The notes: generated from the letters alone by a model not told the origin. DNA of 64,000 bases from Trochalopteron elliotii (GCA_024734555.1 JANPWX010000026.1:5955486-6019485), one strand, 5' to 3'; counted from the first letter of the stretch, positions 35,236 through 50,000 are shown. Program-made: numbers and translations.

Positions 35236-38019
35236 GGGCAGGAACTAACTATTCAGGTGTTGCCAGCACAATCTTTGCTTTGGCCTGCAGGCACTGCTGT
35301 AAGGCACATAAAGAAAAGAAGGAATACCTGCAAGCATTACTCTCGACAGTTGGCTTCTTCTATTTAAATCACAAGCAACTTGGTGATATCACACTGAGTT
35401 CAAACATGCAACAAAACCCCTACAGGAGTGACAAAGAGGAAAATTGTGGAGAAATTTGTGTCAAAGGCTGGTTTTCATAATTTAATAACTCTCTTCAACT
35501 TCTGTTTCCAAGTAGAAGCACTAGTTCTGTGCTTAAAGACAAGCACTGTGCAAAATTGCTTTGCTGAGGCAAAACTGCAGAGATCATGACTGAGCAACAC
35601 GGGCTTAGGATGAACACCAACCTTCCGAACGGAATAAATGCGGCTGCATAGGAAAACATGGCTTTTGACTCTCCCACCCTGCAGGAAGCAAATACAGATT
35701 CTTCTGACAAAATATGGCAGGCTTTTCCAGTCCAGTTAGTTTCTGAAGATGTTGATGAGGATTTAGGAGACAAACTCAAGAATATGCCAGAATGTTTCAA
35801 ACATGAAAACCCAATTTATGGACTGTACAGGGACTCTCTAGTCAATTTTTTTCCCTTACTGCTGACAGGATATGTCCTAAGCCCTTGTCTACTTAACTGG
35901 GTCATCACAGGCTCTGGAGGTCAGGGCATTGCAATGGTAGCAGGAGAACAGCCTGAATGTCTGAGGGTGGGATTGCCATCCAGAAGCTAAATGGTCCCAA
36001 CAGAGATTTCAGCTGTTTCAAATGTAGCTGCACCTGAGATGCATAAATGGACATGTCTTTAGCTCTTCTTCTTCATCAGGACTGTGGTCAAACAGTTTGC
36101 TCTCTGCAACATGATGCTCATCCCAATCCTACACTGGTTGGTGGCTGGTCATCCCACGACAGTATTTTTCACTGCTTTGTGGGTATGAATGATGAAAAAT
36201 TAGGCAAGATATAATTGCCTAATTATATACACACAGGATAGCAGAGTGGGAATTTTCGGCCTTTTTGGCTTTCATTTCTGATAGTGCCACTCCCTGAAGC
36301 ATCAGGGGAAAAAGAACGTGCCACAAATTCTCCTGGCTGTGAAATGAAAGCTTCACTACTCCCAGATATTGCTAGAAGAAGCTTATAGGAATCAGGCACC
36401 TTACTGCTTCAGAGTAAGCATTTGTGCAGCTGCACTCCCTAATGTATCCTGAGGCTTTGGTGATACTGTCTCATTCAGCATTCCCATGACATTATAGAAA
36501 GATGGAGGGAAGAGAAGTTTCACTGCATCCAGATTCCTCTCTTGGTTCACAACCACTGTGACAGGACCACAGATTTGGTTTCGGCAAGTTCTCCTTATAG
36601 TGATTACTCGCTTCCCCTCAGCTTTGTGACTGTTGGAAGAGAAAGGGCATTTCAACATCAATCACTGTGGGTTCCTCCTTCTGAGGGGTTTCTTGGCTCT
36701 CTTCTCCTCCTTGGACCAGGGGATGACTTGGATAGACCTAAGGAAGTGCCCTAGTCCTTCCAACTCTCTCATCTTCATCTTTATTCAGTGTGTGGACTAG
36801 ACCATCAAAAAATTGACTGAGGAATTAAAATACATATATGTCCTCATAGATACGATACAAAAAAAACCACTTCCCTGTGTGGTATCACCCTGCACATTTG
36901 TGACTCTCCTTTGACCAACCTTCATGCTGCAAGTGCTCATTGCATCTGGTGGCTTGCTGAAATTGGCTTGCGTTGAAGACGTCTGAAAGTAGTCCAAACA
37001 GCAGATGACTGGATGGCGTGGCTGCTAGAGCTCACTGCACAAATACCAGCTGCTCACAGCCATTTGCCTGCAACCTTCCCAGGTCTAGCTCCCACTTGCT
37101 CTTGGAAAAAAGCAGCTTACAGCACCACTGAGAACTACCCACCCAGTCCAGATGGGAGCTCAGGAAGGTTTTCCTTCAGACGATGCCTTGAGTCATCCAC
37201 AGGGGTATCATCTCCAGATCAGACATGTACAACAGTTTGCATGGGTCCAGGGCTCAGGCTGCTTAGATTGAAGAGACAGAAATCGAACCATATGGATTCT
37301 CCACTATTCTGTTCCCTAGGTTGTTGCCTATTACCATGACTCTCCCTAAATGCTCCCTGCATAAATGTGAGATTATAACAGTAAGTGGCATTAAAATTGT
37401 GAATGATTAATGCTATGCATCAGGCAGGATGATTAAATAACTATGTGTAGATTCTGGGGCATATTAGCTTCTCTGCCTTCTGACATGATACTTGATACTT
37501 CCTAATCTATAGCAGAAACAAAACAGAGATTACCTCCTCTCAAACAATTCAGCTTCTATTCTCCTTTGTTCATTCCCCCTGCCCTTCCCTCACACAAGGG
37601 GGAAGCCCATTAACTAGCTCTAACTGTTTTTAATTCAGTGGTATTGAAAATGGGATCCTAGGAATGCACGTAATTGATCCTGTTTCACAGGACTGCCTTC
37701 CAAGGAGCAGCAAAGGTGAAGCATTCACATTATCAAGGTCACTGCAGTGAATGCAAGAATAACAAAGACTTGGATTTGCATCAGGATTCAATTACAGTGA
37801 AGTATACAAATGTTGCTAGGCTGCCCCCCCAAAATGAGAAGTACTCTAAGAGAGCTATACACAGCTAAACAGAATTAATAAAAAGAACAACATTTAAAAT
37901 GGTTTCGTTAAAACCCTATACAAATACAGTGGACTCAAACAGAATGTGTTTTATGTTCATTTAACTTGAATTTGTAAATTTATAGGCAGTAGGTAAAGCA
38001 AGATAATTTTAAATCAATA

Positions 38020-38175
38020 CACCTAGATCTTAAGGCCAAAAGAGATCATTTAGCCCTCCCACAAAACACCACTGACTTTTCATCTTCCTTTAAATCAATA
38101 ACAATTCACTCCTGAGGGCAGATTACCAAACTTCACCATGCAGTGACTTGTTGCCCCATTGTGCCACTTGGGTTA
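38020..38175 (-). mobile_element. Ancient CR1-like retroposon relic
   Basis: The phrase AGATCTTAAGGCCAAAAGAG followed by ATCATTTAGCCCTCC resembles the end of old amniote CR1-type elements (AAGGCCAGAAGGGACCATT, then ATCATCTAGTC-type wording). The rest has decayed. The call rests on about 40 bases of similarity recalled from memory. Confidence 0.45.
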
Positions 38176-38872
38176 AAAAAAACCCCAAACATTTTAAGAT
38201 AACTGAACTTTGTTCTAGAAATTAGTACTGAAGGAAAAAAAATGTTTTAAAAAATCAATACAACAGTTACTGAGAGCATGAAAAACAGAAGAGAAAAGAA
38301 CACCTTTAAATATAGATATACATACATGCACACTTCCATAAGCCACATGGAAAAAAAATCAAGAAGAGCCTGAAGAAAGGATGCTTCAAGTACACTTTTT
38401 AAACATGAATGTCCCTTGAAGACTGCCAGTAAATTTCCAAGCAATTTGGCAACATTTATCAGTTCATAAAAATTATGAAAAAGCCCAATTTTAAAAGGCC
38501 TGCAGGTACTGAACTATCACATCTGATCAGTAGGAACTGCCCACATGCATTTTTATGCTGTATAGCACTGCAGTGTACAGAATTCAGCTCTGTGGATTAC
38601 CCTTCTATGGGCCTGTTTCTATCAGTGAAGAATGCTTCTGAGGAAAGAAATAAATTTTGCCCAGTGTTATCATCCACTTGAACTATCACATAGCTAAGAG
38701 AAAAAAAAAATTAATTCCATCCAGTCATTCAATTGCCAAGCAACTGCTTGCAGAGACGTACTACTTTGTGTGGTATTCAATCACTTCACTTACTGTACTC
38801 CAACCAAAATTACTCAAGTCATTAATGCAGGTCTAACTTCTTATGCATCACTCTGATAAGAACTTCATATTA

Positions 38873-38926
38873 CTTCCTTCCTTCCTTCTGCTGCTAAACA
38901 AAAGGAATGCTGACCACACACACACA
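38873..38926. repeat. CTTC tetranucleotide run and CA microsatellite
   Basis: Four CTTC units at about 38873-38889 are followed 25 bp later by ACCACACACACACA at 38913-38926. Both are short. Confidence 0.65.
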
Positions 38927-40019
38927 TCTCACCTTGTATCTCAAGAAAGACACTGTTATCATCCTTGTATGGTTTCCAATGGCTGCTCAGTCTTGTATCT
39001 GCTGCATAAATATGGACCACTGGTTCCCTCTGGATCACCAGGATGCTGCCCATTTTAAAGCTACTTGAGCTAGCTGCATTCTCCTTTGTTTATTCTAAGC
39101 CTATGGCCTTTAAAGTCTGGATGTGACATTTAAAAGGCCCAGTAAATGCCATATCCTGTCTCAATCATGACTCTTGTCTAACACAGCAGTGTATTATGAT
39201 CTCAGTGATCTAATTCTGAAGATCATCTCTTTACTAACAAGACCCAGGATGGTCACTATGATAAAGCCCTGGGAACTCAAAAAATATCTCAGTCAGTGAC
39301 CCAATAAAAAATCTGGTGTTCTCTGCTTCATCTTTTCCTCAGTAAGGCATGTCAAATCATATACTACAACTATATACTAAATGACCTGGGCAAAATGATT
39401 TTCAGAATGTGGGGAAGACACTGTATTGATAAAATTACAAAAATCAAAATGATGGTACTTCCATGATAATCTTGTTTCCTCAATACCCTGGGGAAAAGAA
39501 GTTATGTTTAGAGCCAAAATTTCTAAAGCCCAAACAGAAACATAAGAGCAGCTGTAAAGACATCCAGAGAAAAAAGTGTGATGATCAAACCTATCTGAGA
39601 CATCAGGCCCTTTCTTGCATTTGTCTGCATGAGAGGCTACTCACCAACTTCATCAAAAGTAGCTTATAGAAGCAAGACAAGAATTTGATCCACTATGGGG
39701 AGGTAAAATATAATATATCTGTCCAGGTACTGAATTAGCCAAAGCAATAAATGAAACAGAAGACCACTTGGACTTGCGGTCAGCTGCAGGTTAACACAGA
39801 GAAAATCTGCCCTTCCATTTTGGAAGAAATCCTATTTAAGTCTTGTACTTCAGTCCTTCATCAGGAAGGACTCAGATGTACACCAAGACTCAATCCCTAA
39901 CCCTGTATTCCTGTGTAGCACTTTAAAAAGCAGTCAAGAAACATGGGGAATAAAGGAAGGACACAAATAAGGAAGTTATCTTTATGGCTCCACCTTGACT
40001 TCAGCAAAGCATAGACCAG

Positions 40020-40165
40020 TAGACCCTGGTGACTTTTGGTCTCTTCCTGGCCCTACTTATGAACTGTTGGGTGACCTTGGGAAAAATCACTTCACTCTCC
40101 TCTGCAGCCTATCAATGTGCAGGAGGGACACTCCTGCTGCACACAAAGCACTATGAGGTTCACAG
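40020..40165 (+). mobile_element. MIR-type SINE relic
   Basis: The centre reads GGGTGACCTTGGGAAAAATC then ACTTCACTCTCC, close to the MIR core TGACCTTGGGCAAGTCACTT and its TCTC tail. Flanking words are weak, so the ends are approximate. Confidence 0.6.
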
Positions 40166-41895
40166 TTAACATCTTCTACTGCAGCATGTACACCCTCATC
40201 TTTGGTGGCAGCCTTAGGCCTGTGGCTGAAACAATCTCATCTCGGAGATCTTATTTGTCCATCCCTTCCAAAACACATTTAATTAAAAGACCCTAAGTGA
40301 TGAGTTTCTAGCTATGATCTTTTACTGAAAGTCCTCTTCCTTGGCAAGTTGTTCCTATTTTATTTCTAGATACAACTTCCAGACTTGTTTACTTCTGCAA
40401 AATGCTGCTTCTACTTATACTTCCTTTGATGGGCTGACATGGGAACATGTTTAATTCCCAGTGGTTTATTTCATTCAAGGTGGCAGAGCCCCGTGCCTGT
40501 GACATGTATCTGACGTTACTTCACAGACCTTTTCTCAGTGGCTCCCAAAAGTCAAGGTTTCTCTCCTCCAATGCTGGCCTGCAGAAATACCCTGCACAAC
40601 ACTCCCTCCTGGGCCTGACCACTTTATTTTTTTCTTTTTAATGTATGTAAATAAAACAGGCAGAGGTGAATATTGCAGCCAGCAACAGGTAAACCTCTAG
40701 AAATGCATGAATATCAGGAACCAATAATATTATTGCAGCAGGGCTATGGAAACCATCTGGTGCCTCTCCAAGTGCTCTCCTGATGTTACAAATGCTTGGA
40801 TGATGGGAGCATCTGACAGGCTCTTAAGTCTCCTAAACTAGATTAATCTATGTGCAGCATACAGCAAAGCTACAGATACTTCCTAATGGTCTGAAGTGCC
40901 AACTTCCATGAGAAATATATGCATCCTATGTGCAATTATGCCTGCATCTTAATAGCATTGAGATGGCTGCAAGATACTAATTACCAAATAAGAATTTGGC
41001 AATTATACTCCATCATACCTTCCTCCTGACATAGCTACTTTTAAATAAACAAGGATTTGTTTTCAACATCACCAAAGAAAGAGGAGTTTATTCTAGCTTA
41101 CCAAGTGTGATTATGGAATTAAAGAAGAGAAAAAAAAATCCATTTGCCGAAGTACTGCCACTGCTTCACTGAAGCTACTTCACTGCTGTTTAAGAAACAC
41201 TGTTAAGGCTTTAGTAATCGGGGGGGAACAATGTTACCTGAAACAAAAACAATCTCACTAGCTAATCCCTCCTATTCTCCAGCTGGAATTTCAGTGTTTG
41301 TTATGAACTATCTGCAGACTTACCTTTAGTTTAATTACCAATACCACAAGATCCAAAGTATTGCCCCTTTGTCCAACACTGATGGCGTCAGACAAAACCT
41401 CTTACCTGCATCACCTGTGGAGATACTGACAAACAGCTTACACCACAAGTAAAGAGTACAGAGAAGCTTCTTTCTGAGGCACATGAGAGGGATGTAATGA
41501 GAGAATTGTGCAAATGCCATTCAGACATGGAGGCACTGTCCTTGCAGTGAAGTCAGTGGAAAAGTCCCTGGTTTACTACAGTGCAGAGGGAATTAAGCCA
41601 GTGCTGAGCAACTGATACATCTTCCCTTTCAGTGTTACCTCCTGACATAAAAATAAATGGGCATCATGGTCATCTGCACAAGAAGCTGTTTAGGTGAGAT
41701 TATAGCAAGGATAATGCAACCCAGTCCAAACCATTCTATGATTCCAAACCTGAGAATTCGCAGCAATGTGAAAGGCTGCACTGATGACAGCAATACTTTT
41801 CCACTATTCATGCAGCATGGAGACAAATGCTGTGCTCTGTCTCTGTCTGCCTTTCCTGGAGTGCTGTTTTATGACACAGTTAACGAATCAGAAAT

Positions 41896-41928
41896 AAAAA
41901 AAAAAAGAGAGAGAGAGAAAAAGAAAAC
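41896..41928. repeat. A-rich/GA simple repeat
   Basis: A run of about eleven A passes into GAGAGAGAGAGAG and then an A-rich tail. Low-complexity purine tract on the plus strand. Confidence 0.8.
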
Positions 41929-44104
41929 TAATAGTCCTGTATTGCAGCAATTGCAAATGATCTTTGCCTTCCATCTTGGAAGAGGAGTAACAGAGGCCTG
42001 TGTTTGACCCCTTCATACGCATTTTGATTGCGATAGGGGGAAGTGGAAGGGAACTTGGAGTAAGCATCTACAATTATAAGTGTGCAAATGATGCCATGAT
42101 GTATGACTATCTTGTTTACCATAATCCTTAGCCATAGATTTATCACCGTGCTCTTAACACATGCTATACATCTTTTCGTTCATCTTCTCACCCCTACTTT
42201 CCCTTCTAATTGGAACTCAGTCTGTGAAATGTAATTAAAGCTCTCATAAATACTGCCAGCAAGTGCACCCTTTTTCATCCAAGTAACTATGAACATCTTG
42301 GAGGAGACCTCATCAACCTCTGATAGAATATAGACTAATGTATCTTCTCACACACCTCACTCAGGATGGGGAAGTCAATCTTCCCACCTTCCACATAATT
42401 AAAGTCATCCACATTATGTACTTTTCCTTCACCACTCCCTCCCCTTCTGACACATGTATTACCTTGTCATCAGCTGCTTTCCTTTCATCTAATTTATTCT
42501 GTTTCTAATCACTGAGCAAAATCCAGTGCTTTCGAGAAGACCTGGCGCAGTCCTAGGCATCAGCCCAGTACCAGTTTTCTTATATTAAAAGACAGCACTT
42601 TCAGCTCTCCTTTAAGAGGGATTATTTCCTGCAATCTACAGAGTTTATTCATGCCTGGGAATGAAAAAAATACCCTTTTCCATTCACAGTAAATGACCGT
42701 GACATTAACAATGAAATTCAATGGTACTTCAAAGACTCCTATGGGCCCTAAAGGTTGTGCAAGGCAGCCTGGGGACTGAATAAAGCCCAGTTAACCCAAC
42801 AGGTGGCTTCATTTGCTCTGTGAAAAATAGCTGCTGCTTCTCTTTGAGAGGAAAACACTCCTAGCTCAGCCAAACGGCAGCTGTAAACTTGTCTGACTTG
42901 TGGCATCCCTAAAGTTTTCAAGCACCCTCATGGCAAAGGGACAAGGCGGCTGCTGTGTGTGCCAAACTCTCCTCCTGCTAGGCCAAAGTGCATGGAACTT
43001 CCATGATCCACCAGTTCACGAGCCATGTGCGTGCCTCGTCCCCAGAATCACCACTTCTGTGCGGCAGAGTAGCTGGAGATGGAGACAGGGAGGCAGGAGA
43101 CCTGATAGTGCCATACTAGATATTTGGATATCCTCCCACCCAACCCTTGGCACAGCCCCTTGGGCACCTGCTTGGGGCTCAGCCATGGGGACCAGGAAGC
43201 AGAGGGCTGTGTGACCCCAGAGCCTGACACAGACCTGTGCAGTGATGCCCCTGGCTGGGAGGCAGCCACCTCACCAGTCCCTGGCAGATGGGCTCACGAT
43301 CCAGGTTAAAAAGTCGAGGAGAGGCAGAGAAACTGGGAGCAGCCCCTGAAATCTTTGCTAAAGCACTCAAGTGGATAAACACAGTGCCAGTGTCTTTAGC
43401 AGTTTATTACTTCTATCACTTGATTTTGTTAAGTGCTTTTTTTGGACCCTCATCAGTGAACAGTTGCCAAGCCACTCTAAATACTATTATTGTCAGAGGC
43501 CAAATAAAACTCAACTGTATTTACTGAACAGGTAGCAATTGCTCTCTTGCTAGATACCAAATCAAAACAATCAGATTTTTAATTGCCTGGGCACTGGAAT
43601 TTGTAACAGCTTGGAATGGACACTGTCACATTATTAACAGCCTCTTTTCTAGCAGACAAAGCACAGTTCACCAACCAGATGTATTGGAGGCAACACCTTG
43701 CACTCAGCTGGACTTGGATCAAAGATTGTCTCTCCTGACAGAAGGTGCAAAAGAGGAAAGGAGGAAATTTTCACTATTGCAAGCAATTAAGATTGGGAGC
43801 AAATGGGCCCCGTCACCTGTCACACTTTTCCCCAAGCTATTCAGCACACTTTAGCTCACTAAATGCTTTGGATAAATACACTGTTGACTGACATTACTAT
43901 CTTTAACACTGCAGTGAAACTGAAACCACAAAAATACTGAAACCCATTCAGAAAAAGCAACCCCAAACCCAACAGCCCATCTCCGATGGACTCTGGCCAG
44001 CCTTCTTTTTTGCTCTTAAGTTAGTTTGGCAAACAGTTTAGGAAACATTTCCAACGCATCTTAGGGCTGCAGCCCTATGGGAAGGGTTCAGCAAGGGCAA
44101 GGAG

Positions 44105-44240
44105 CAGCAAGAAGAGTCCCAGTCCTGGTGTGTGTCCTCTAGCCTATCATACCACATCTCTGTGCCTCAGTTCCTCCATCAATGAACCAGACGCCTGAAA
44201 AACCTCCTCGATGAAGGCAATGCATAAAGTTTAGGCACTG
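44105..44240 (+). mobile_element. Possible MIR-type SINE relic
   Basis: TGTGTCCTCTAGCC followed by CATCTCTGTGCCTCAGTTCC and TCCATCAATGAA resembles the MIR stretch GTGCCTCAGTTTCCTCATCT with its TGTAAAATG continuation. Diverged; ends uncertain. Confidence 0.45.
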
Positions 44241-46919
44241 GAATAGCAATTTACTGACATTAGGATCCCTTCCAACGATGCTGTATCCATCAGGTCTGCA
44301 TACAAGAAAACTGAGCCAACTTGCATTTCTTTGCACAAAAACTACGTATTTAACTTTCTGATTTTGTCCTAAATGAAGAACGGGACGCTGTACAAACTGA
44401 ATTTAAAATAGCAGTTCTCACTGACTGACCAGTATCAGACAATAGAGGAAGAGTGCAAGGTCGCAACAGATGCACAATTGTTACTAAAGCACAAACAATA
44501 TTACCAACAGACTACTTTATGGGGGATTTGTTTTGCTTTATAGAGATGTTCTGCAGGGGCTGCAAATAGCACTCAAAGCCTTCTGGGCTATTTGATTCTA
44601 GCAGAAGTCTCTGTTGAAACTTCAGCCAACATGTAGCAGACGGTTTGCTGCAACACCTCTGCGGAAAGCACATTGCATTTTGTCCTTCATGCACACCCAG
44701 CTTTGTTAGTTGCTGTCTGCAGTTTTGGAAAAGGTGGAGATGGGTCTGTGCCCTCATGTGTATTCTTACCCAGTCATCCTCCAGTTCCATTCCATGTCCT
44801 TGCAGGGGCTGACTTGCACCTGGGACAGAGTGATGTACAATAAATTAAATAATCCAGTCATTTCTGCAGTGATTGTCTTCCAGTTTACTGAACTGGGTGA
44901 GAGTACCTCTCTGTGGAAACTGTCCTTGCATGGCCAGGTGTTTAAAGGCTCAGATCATAAGTCTCCAGCAAGGTCAGCAAACAATTTCATGCTCTTGGTG
45001 TCACCCCTCAGGAGAACAGGGCAGAACCATGGAGCTTCACGGCCTAATGATCCAAGGCAGGAGCCCATTGTGGGGAAAGTAGAGCTCTGGAGATGACAGG
45101 ATAATGGTGCAGTGCAGATCAGCCCCCATGTGATAAGTCACACTAATCCTGAACTGTGTGGAAGGAAACTCAGGAAATAGAAAAATTAATAATCTACTTG
45201 GCTGAGCAGCACTTTCTCTCCTTGCATTGAGGCAGACTGCAGAAGGTTAAAAAGAAGCTATGAAGAAATGACACACAGGGTCCCATAAACCCTTGCAAAC
45301 TGAAGGAGGGAGGGCAAGTCCAGTTTTCTGCTTTTACCTGACTCAACTTTGCTTCCTTTTATCTCACGTAGGGGCACAGAGCAAAGATACACAAGTTTTG
45401 CAGAGCAGGATGCAGAAGCATGGTGGGCAATTGTGCTGTGTATTCCTGGGAAGGCAGTAAGCAGTCCTAGTGCCCTCCACTGGCATTTTCCACCTAATTC
45501 TCCAAATTTGTTTTTGAGCATCGTTCGCCCATTGCAGAGCCCAGGAGCCAGATGCAAAGGCCCCTTGTACCACTTGGCACACCCACCACCCATGGCCAAA
45601 ACCCACAGGGCAGATTTTGTCAAATGCATAAGAGAATTTGCTATTTTTTTCCTCCATTTCCCCAGAGCAGTGCTCTCTCCAAGGCTAGCCAAAGCCCTCA
45701 GAGGATCAGTCCCAGCGTGGTCAGCCCCTCTGCACAAAGAGCAGTGACTCTCCCCAGTTTGCTGCATTGCAGCAGGAAAACCCTCACCCAGCACCACCAC
45801 AGCCAGTGGGTGCTCCACATCGATCTGTACAGTGCCTTTTGATCAGAGCCTGCATTCTCAGAAATTGTCAAGCCTGAAGAAACTGGAAAATAAATAAATA
45901 ATAACACTTTCCTTCTGGTGGTTTCTATTGTACTGATCTAGCTGGAAATCCCATTAGTTACTTGCTTTGATCAGGACCAGGAGATGCAGTAAGCATTCCA
46001 ACACGCTGGCAAAAGAGCACATCTGAAGTGTGTTTTAATTAAAACCTTCCAGCTCTTGAGCTTTTTGTAGTATTTGCATGTAGCTGAACTTTGGCCCAGC
46101 TGCTGTGGAAGAAATAACATTTTTTGCTGGGTTGTCTGTCACCTTAGTGCTACTCTCAGCTCTTCAGATAGAACTCTCCCCTCCCTGTCCCCATGTCCAT
46201 CCCACAGTGGGGAAAGAAAGGGCAGTAAGCTGGGAAAAAGTACTAGCTAGCCCTACTACTCCTATTAAATTAGCCCTTTGCAAGAAATACAAGTGCCAGA
46301 AGTAGCATTTTGGAAATCTTTCAAGGAATGAGCAAGGAGTTTGCTGTTGAAATATATTGTAATAGCAACCACAACAGAAAACTTGGAAAAACATTCCAAG
46401 CTTCACTGGAACAACACCTCTCCAAAGAGAAGCAATCCAGGGGAGAAAAGCATTTCAGCTTGATACAGTAAATACTAGCTGGGAACCTGTAATTCATGCA
46501 CATTGAGAGCTGGAGCTCAGTTCTGATACAGCAAAGTACTTCCTGGGATACAGAAGCCAGCCCACTGTGTGGGTGCAGACACCAGGCACAACAGCAATCA
46601 AGGGGAAGGAAATCTGGCCATATGAACAAATAAATATTACAAACTGCTTATTAAAGAATGGTCACGCTCATGGCAAAAGAAAACAGACAGAAGGCAAAAG
46701 GGACTAGAGAAGTGTCGGATGGCCTTGCAGCACAGAGAGCCACCCTCTTTAAAGGTGGGCCCAGTTAGGCAGTAATTTGGCACAAGGACATGAAGAGTGA
46801 AAGGCACCTGGACTGTCTGAGCTTTACCAAGCTGTCAAAGATACCCACATAAAACAAGGGTGGGTAACCTCTGTGTTCTGTCCAGCACGTGTCCTGCATG
46901 TTCATACACACACAAATGC

Positions 46920-47045
46920 AAACAGAATGAAAAGGTTGGAAGACACCTTCAAGACCATTGAGTCCAACCCATGCCCTAACACCTCAACTGAACCACGGCA
47001 ACCTCAACTACACCATGGCAACCTCAACTAAACATGCCACACACA
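46920..47045 (-). mobile_element. CR1-like fragment with internal 20-bp triplicate
   Basis: The plus strand reads AACAGAATGAAAAGGTTGGA, then AGACACCTTCAAGACCATTG and AGTCCAACCCATGCCCTAAC, the reverse complement of a CR1 3' end of the type with 'TCAAGATCATCGAGTCCAAC' wording. The similarity stops near 46980, where a 20-bp unit is repeated three times. Only the 3' end is left. Confidence 0.75.
46981..47040. repeat. 20-bp tandem repeat, three copies
   Basis: Three consecutive 20-mers begin ACCTCAACTGAACCACGGCA, ACCTCAACTACACCATGGCA and ACCTCAACTAAACATGCCAC. The first ten bases are identical except the last, and divergence rises toward the third copy. The array starts at the point where CR1 similarity ends. 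Confidence 0.85.
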
Positions 47046-50000
47046 CTGCCATGTATGTACCTACACCTTCACGCTCCTACAAATTCATTTTATCAGTGTG
47101 ATAGGTGCATGGGAAAGGTAAAATGTCCTGTGAAGCTGCTATACTCTGGGCAGTGTTTCTTTAGCACAGCTCTCTCAATGCACAACTACTGAAATGTAAA
47201 TGTTCAAACTCCTCTGTTTCCCCCATGGTTATATTTAACTTTTGAGGGAGATTACTATAAAGAGCTTACTTGATCTGGTAAATAAACTGCAGCCAGAGAA
47301 CAAGTGGGCTGTTTATGAAATGCCTGCAAGTCCGTTGCTACTTGTCTAACTGCACTGAAAGTATTTTTACATTCTTTTTTGGCTATTTTGAAGTCCTGAT
47401 GTCTTAAGAGTACTCTCAGAAGTATCATTCATGCAGACTTTTAAAAATGCAAAACTACTTTTAATGCAAAAATCAGAGAAATAACATCAGACAATGGAAT
47501 TACCATCTTGCAGACTGAGATTAAAGAGCTGAATGGGACTTTATCAGCAGTGAAATTCAAAAGCAACATTCACGGGGGAAAAAAAATCTATAAATTGATG
47601 TCATCTGGGCAGTGAAACCATTTCAGATGCTTTACTTTTGCTCTCTGCCAGGTACTGTGCTCAGCACAATACAAAGAGAACTCCTTGGCGTTGAAGACTG
47701 TGTTTTAAGGGGATTAGAATTAGATTAGTATAAGATTACTTGGCAATCCTTTAAAATTATGCCAACAAAATGGGAAATAAGATTTTAAACCAGCTCTATC
47801 ACTCTTGTAATGTAACATGAGTAATGCCCTGAAAAAACACAAGTTTCTTAAAGCTCTGACCTCGTGAAGCTCTTATACCTGATCGCAGCATGGCCTGTTC
47901 CATGCTTTTTGGAAAAAAATCAGTATTTGCTACTCATACACCTCTAAAAACCTGTCAGATTGCCCAATATCTGCTACTTTACCCCAAGCCCGAGGTGATG
48001 TTGCTGGTGGGGATTCTGGTGGCTCAGGGATGTTACAGAGTGGTGTCAATCCTGCTGGTTGCAGCATCTCAAGCCAAATATTCGGGCAGCTCTTTCTCCC
48101 TCACATCCATCTGCATGGCACCATGTGAGTGCAGTCCACGGATTTATTGCCCCAGGTATAACCCAGTATTTTCTTTTTGTACCTCATGCCTCACAAGTAG
48201 CACACTTTTAAGAAGACTAATTGCTTCACTATAAAGATGTTTGTCTCACTGCCACTGGGAGATGGTAAAACTTGCACCCCACTGCACAACACACAATAGT
48301 TGTCATCAGCTGAATCTCATCAGAGATTCTCTCATGAGATCTTCAGCATCTTGCTTTTTCCCTTTTTCAGGAGGAGGGTGCATAGAGACAACTATTTCTT
48401 ACTGTTTTTATTTTCATCTATAAAGATGTTTTAATTTCATGTCAAATTTGAAAGGTCTGTCCGTAGATGCAGGAAAATTGTTTTTATTTCATCTTTTAAT
48501 GCCCTCATATATCAACCATAAGGTTGTCTCACATACTTCAGAAAAAAAGTGACCTCTAACTAAAAGTCATATTGTAATTTGGAGATTTTTTTTCATATTC
48601 CAAAGACTTGTCTCAGTATTCATGCATGTATTTCTAATACGGGAAGTATAACAAAAAGACTTACAACAAACTATGAAAAAGTAGCAATTACTCATAGAGG
48701 GGTTATAAATAAAACTGTAAAATATTAATCTGATCCATAATTCATTTGGTAGCAGACACCCAGCCATCTGGGCTGGGGTGAACTCATGACTCTGGATTAG
48801 GATGCTGGATGAAGATTTTGTATTCTGTGTAAATGCAGCCATCACCAAAAACCAACAAAAACCCCAAACAATAAACCTTTTGTACAACACTGGCTTTCAG
48901 GTTTTACTTGGCCAGTGTGTTTGCTTTTTACAACCCGTGATTGCATACTCTGATTGCATGAGACCATGCTTCAAAAATACACCAAAATACTTCCTGAAGC
49001 TGATTATCAGCATATGCGTGGAACTTCACAAATGAAATTATTCTCTTTCTGGCTGAACCTTCACTGGCAGCTCAACACTAATTTTCTCATTTCCCTGGAC
49101 ATGAAGGGTGTTCACAGCCAGCAGAAAGATCCTGCTGCAAGGGGCAGTGCAGGGTGAACTCAGCTTTAAATAGAGACTACGGTCTTTGAGGCAGTACAGT
49201 TTACCTGTGCATATTAAAATACCCCTGTATTCACCCATCCTGGTATGGAAGACATTCTTTGCTTTTAAGAGTACATTGTTCTAGGTTAAATGCTGCAATG
49301 GTTAAACGATGTGTGGGTTAACACACTGGAAACTAGTGCTGCATCTCTAAATGGCAGTGCTTTCCACAGAGATGGGCAACTGCAAACCTTAAAAGCTCTA
49401 TTTATACCACTAATAGCTCCTCTCTGGCCAGTGTGAATCCAAAGCAGAGTTTAAACTACCAGACATACCAAATTCATAAAGGATTACCTGCAGCCATTAG
49501 AATTTTCTCAGAGTTCATAAAATGATTGGACAAATTCATGCGAGAAAGATGCATTAAGGGCTATAAAGCACAAAGAGGTGTTCCCTGGAGGTTGGAGAGC
49601 GCTCTAAGGAAGCACTGGTACATGTCTGCTTCCTGCTCTTAGGCCTTCTATGGTATCTACCAGTGACAACTGCTGGGAAGGTGATGTGGCCCACTGGATC
49701 AAGTATGGTTACAATGGATGTTATAAAGGCAGGCTCTGAATAGCATGCTGGTTGTGGAAAGGCTTACTTTTCCAGAAGTAAGCATCTGCTTAAGCTTTTG
49801 CAGACCCTGGGCCAGCAGTTCTGGCTGAAAAGAGCTGCAAGACCAGTCTTGCTTCTTGTGTGAGATGATGGAACATGCTACCTCTACTGGAGCATCCCCT
49901 TTGGAAATTTTCTGTTATTCCTAAAGAAAATAAGTAAACTGCTCCCTTCCCCATGCCAAACCAAACAAGCCTGTGAAGATTTCAAAGTTGGAAGAATCAG

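Noticed and set aside
35658..35990. Plus-strand open frame of 110 codons with an acidic middle.
   Set aside because: No domain or splice context; likely chance.
45258..45818. Minus-strand open frame of 186 codons, the longest in the window, with an overlapping 132-codon frame on the plus strand.
   Set aside because: No recognisable domain, signal peptide or family signature; lies in mid-intron, and the composition allows chance frames of this size in 64 kb. A protein search with a hit in other birds would change this.
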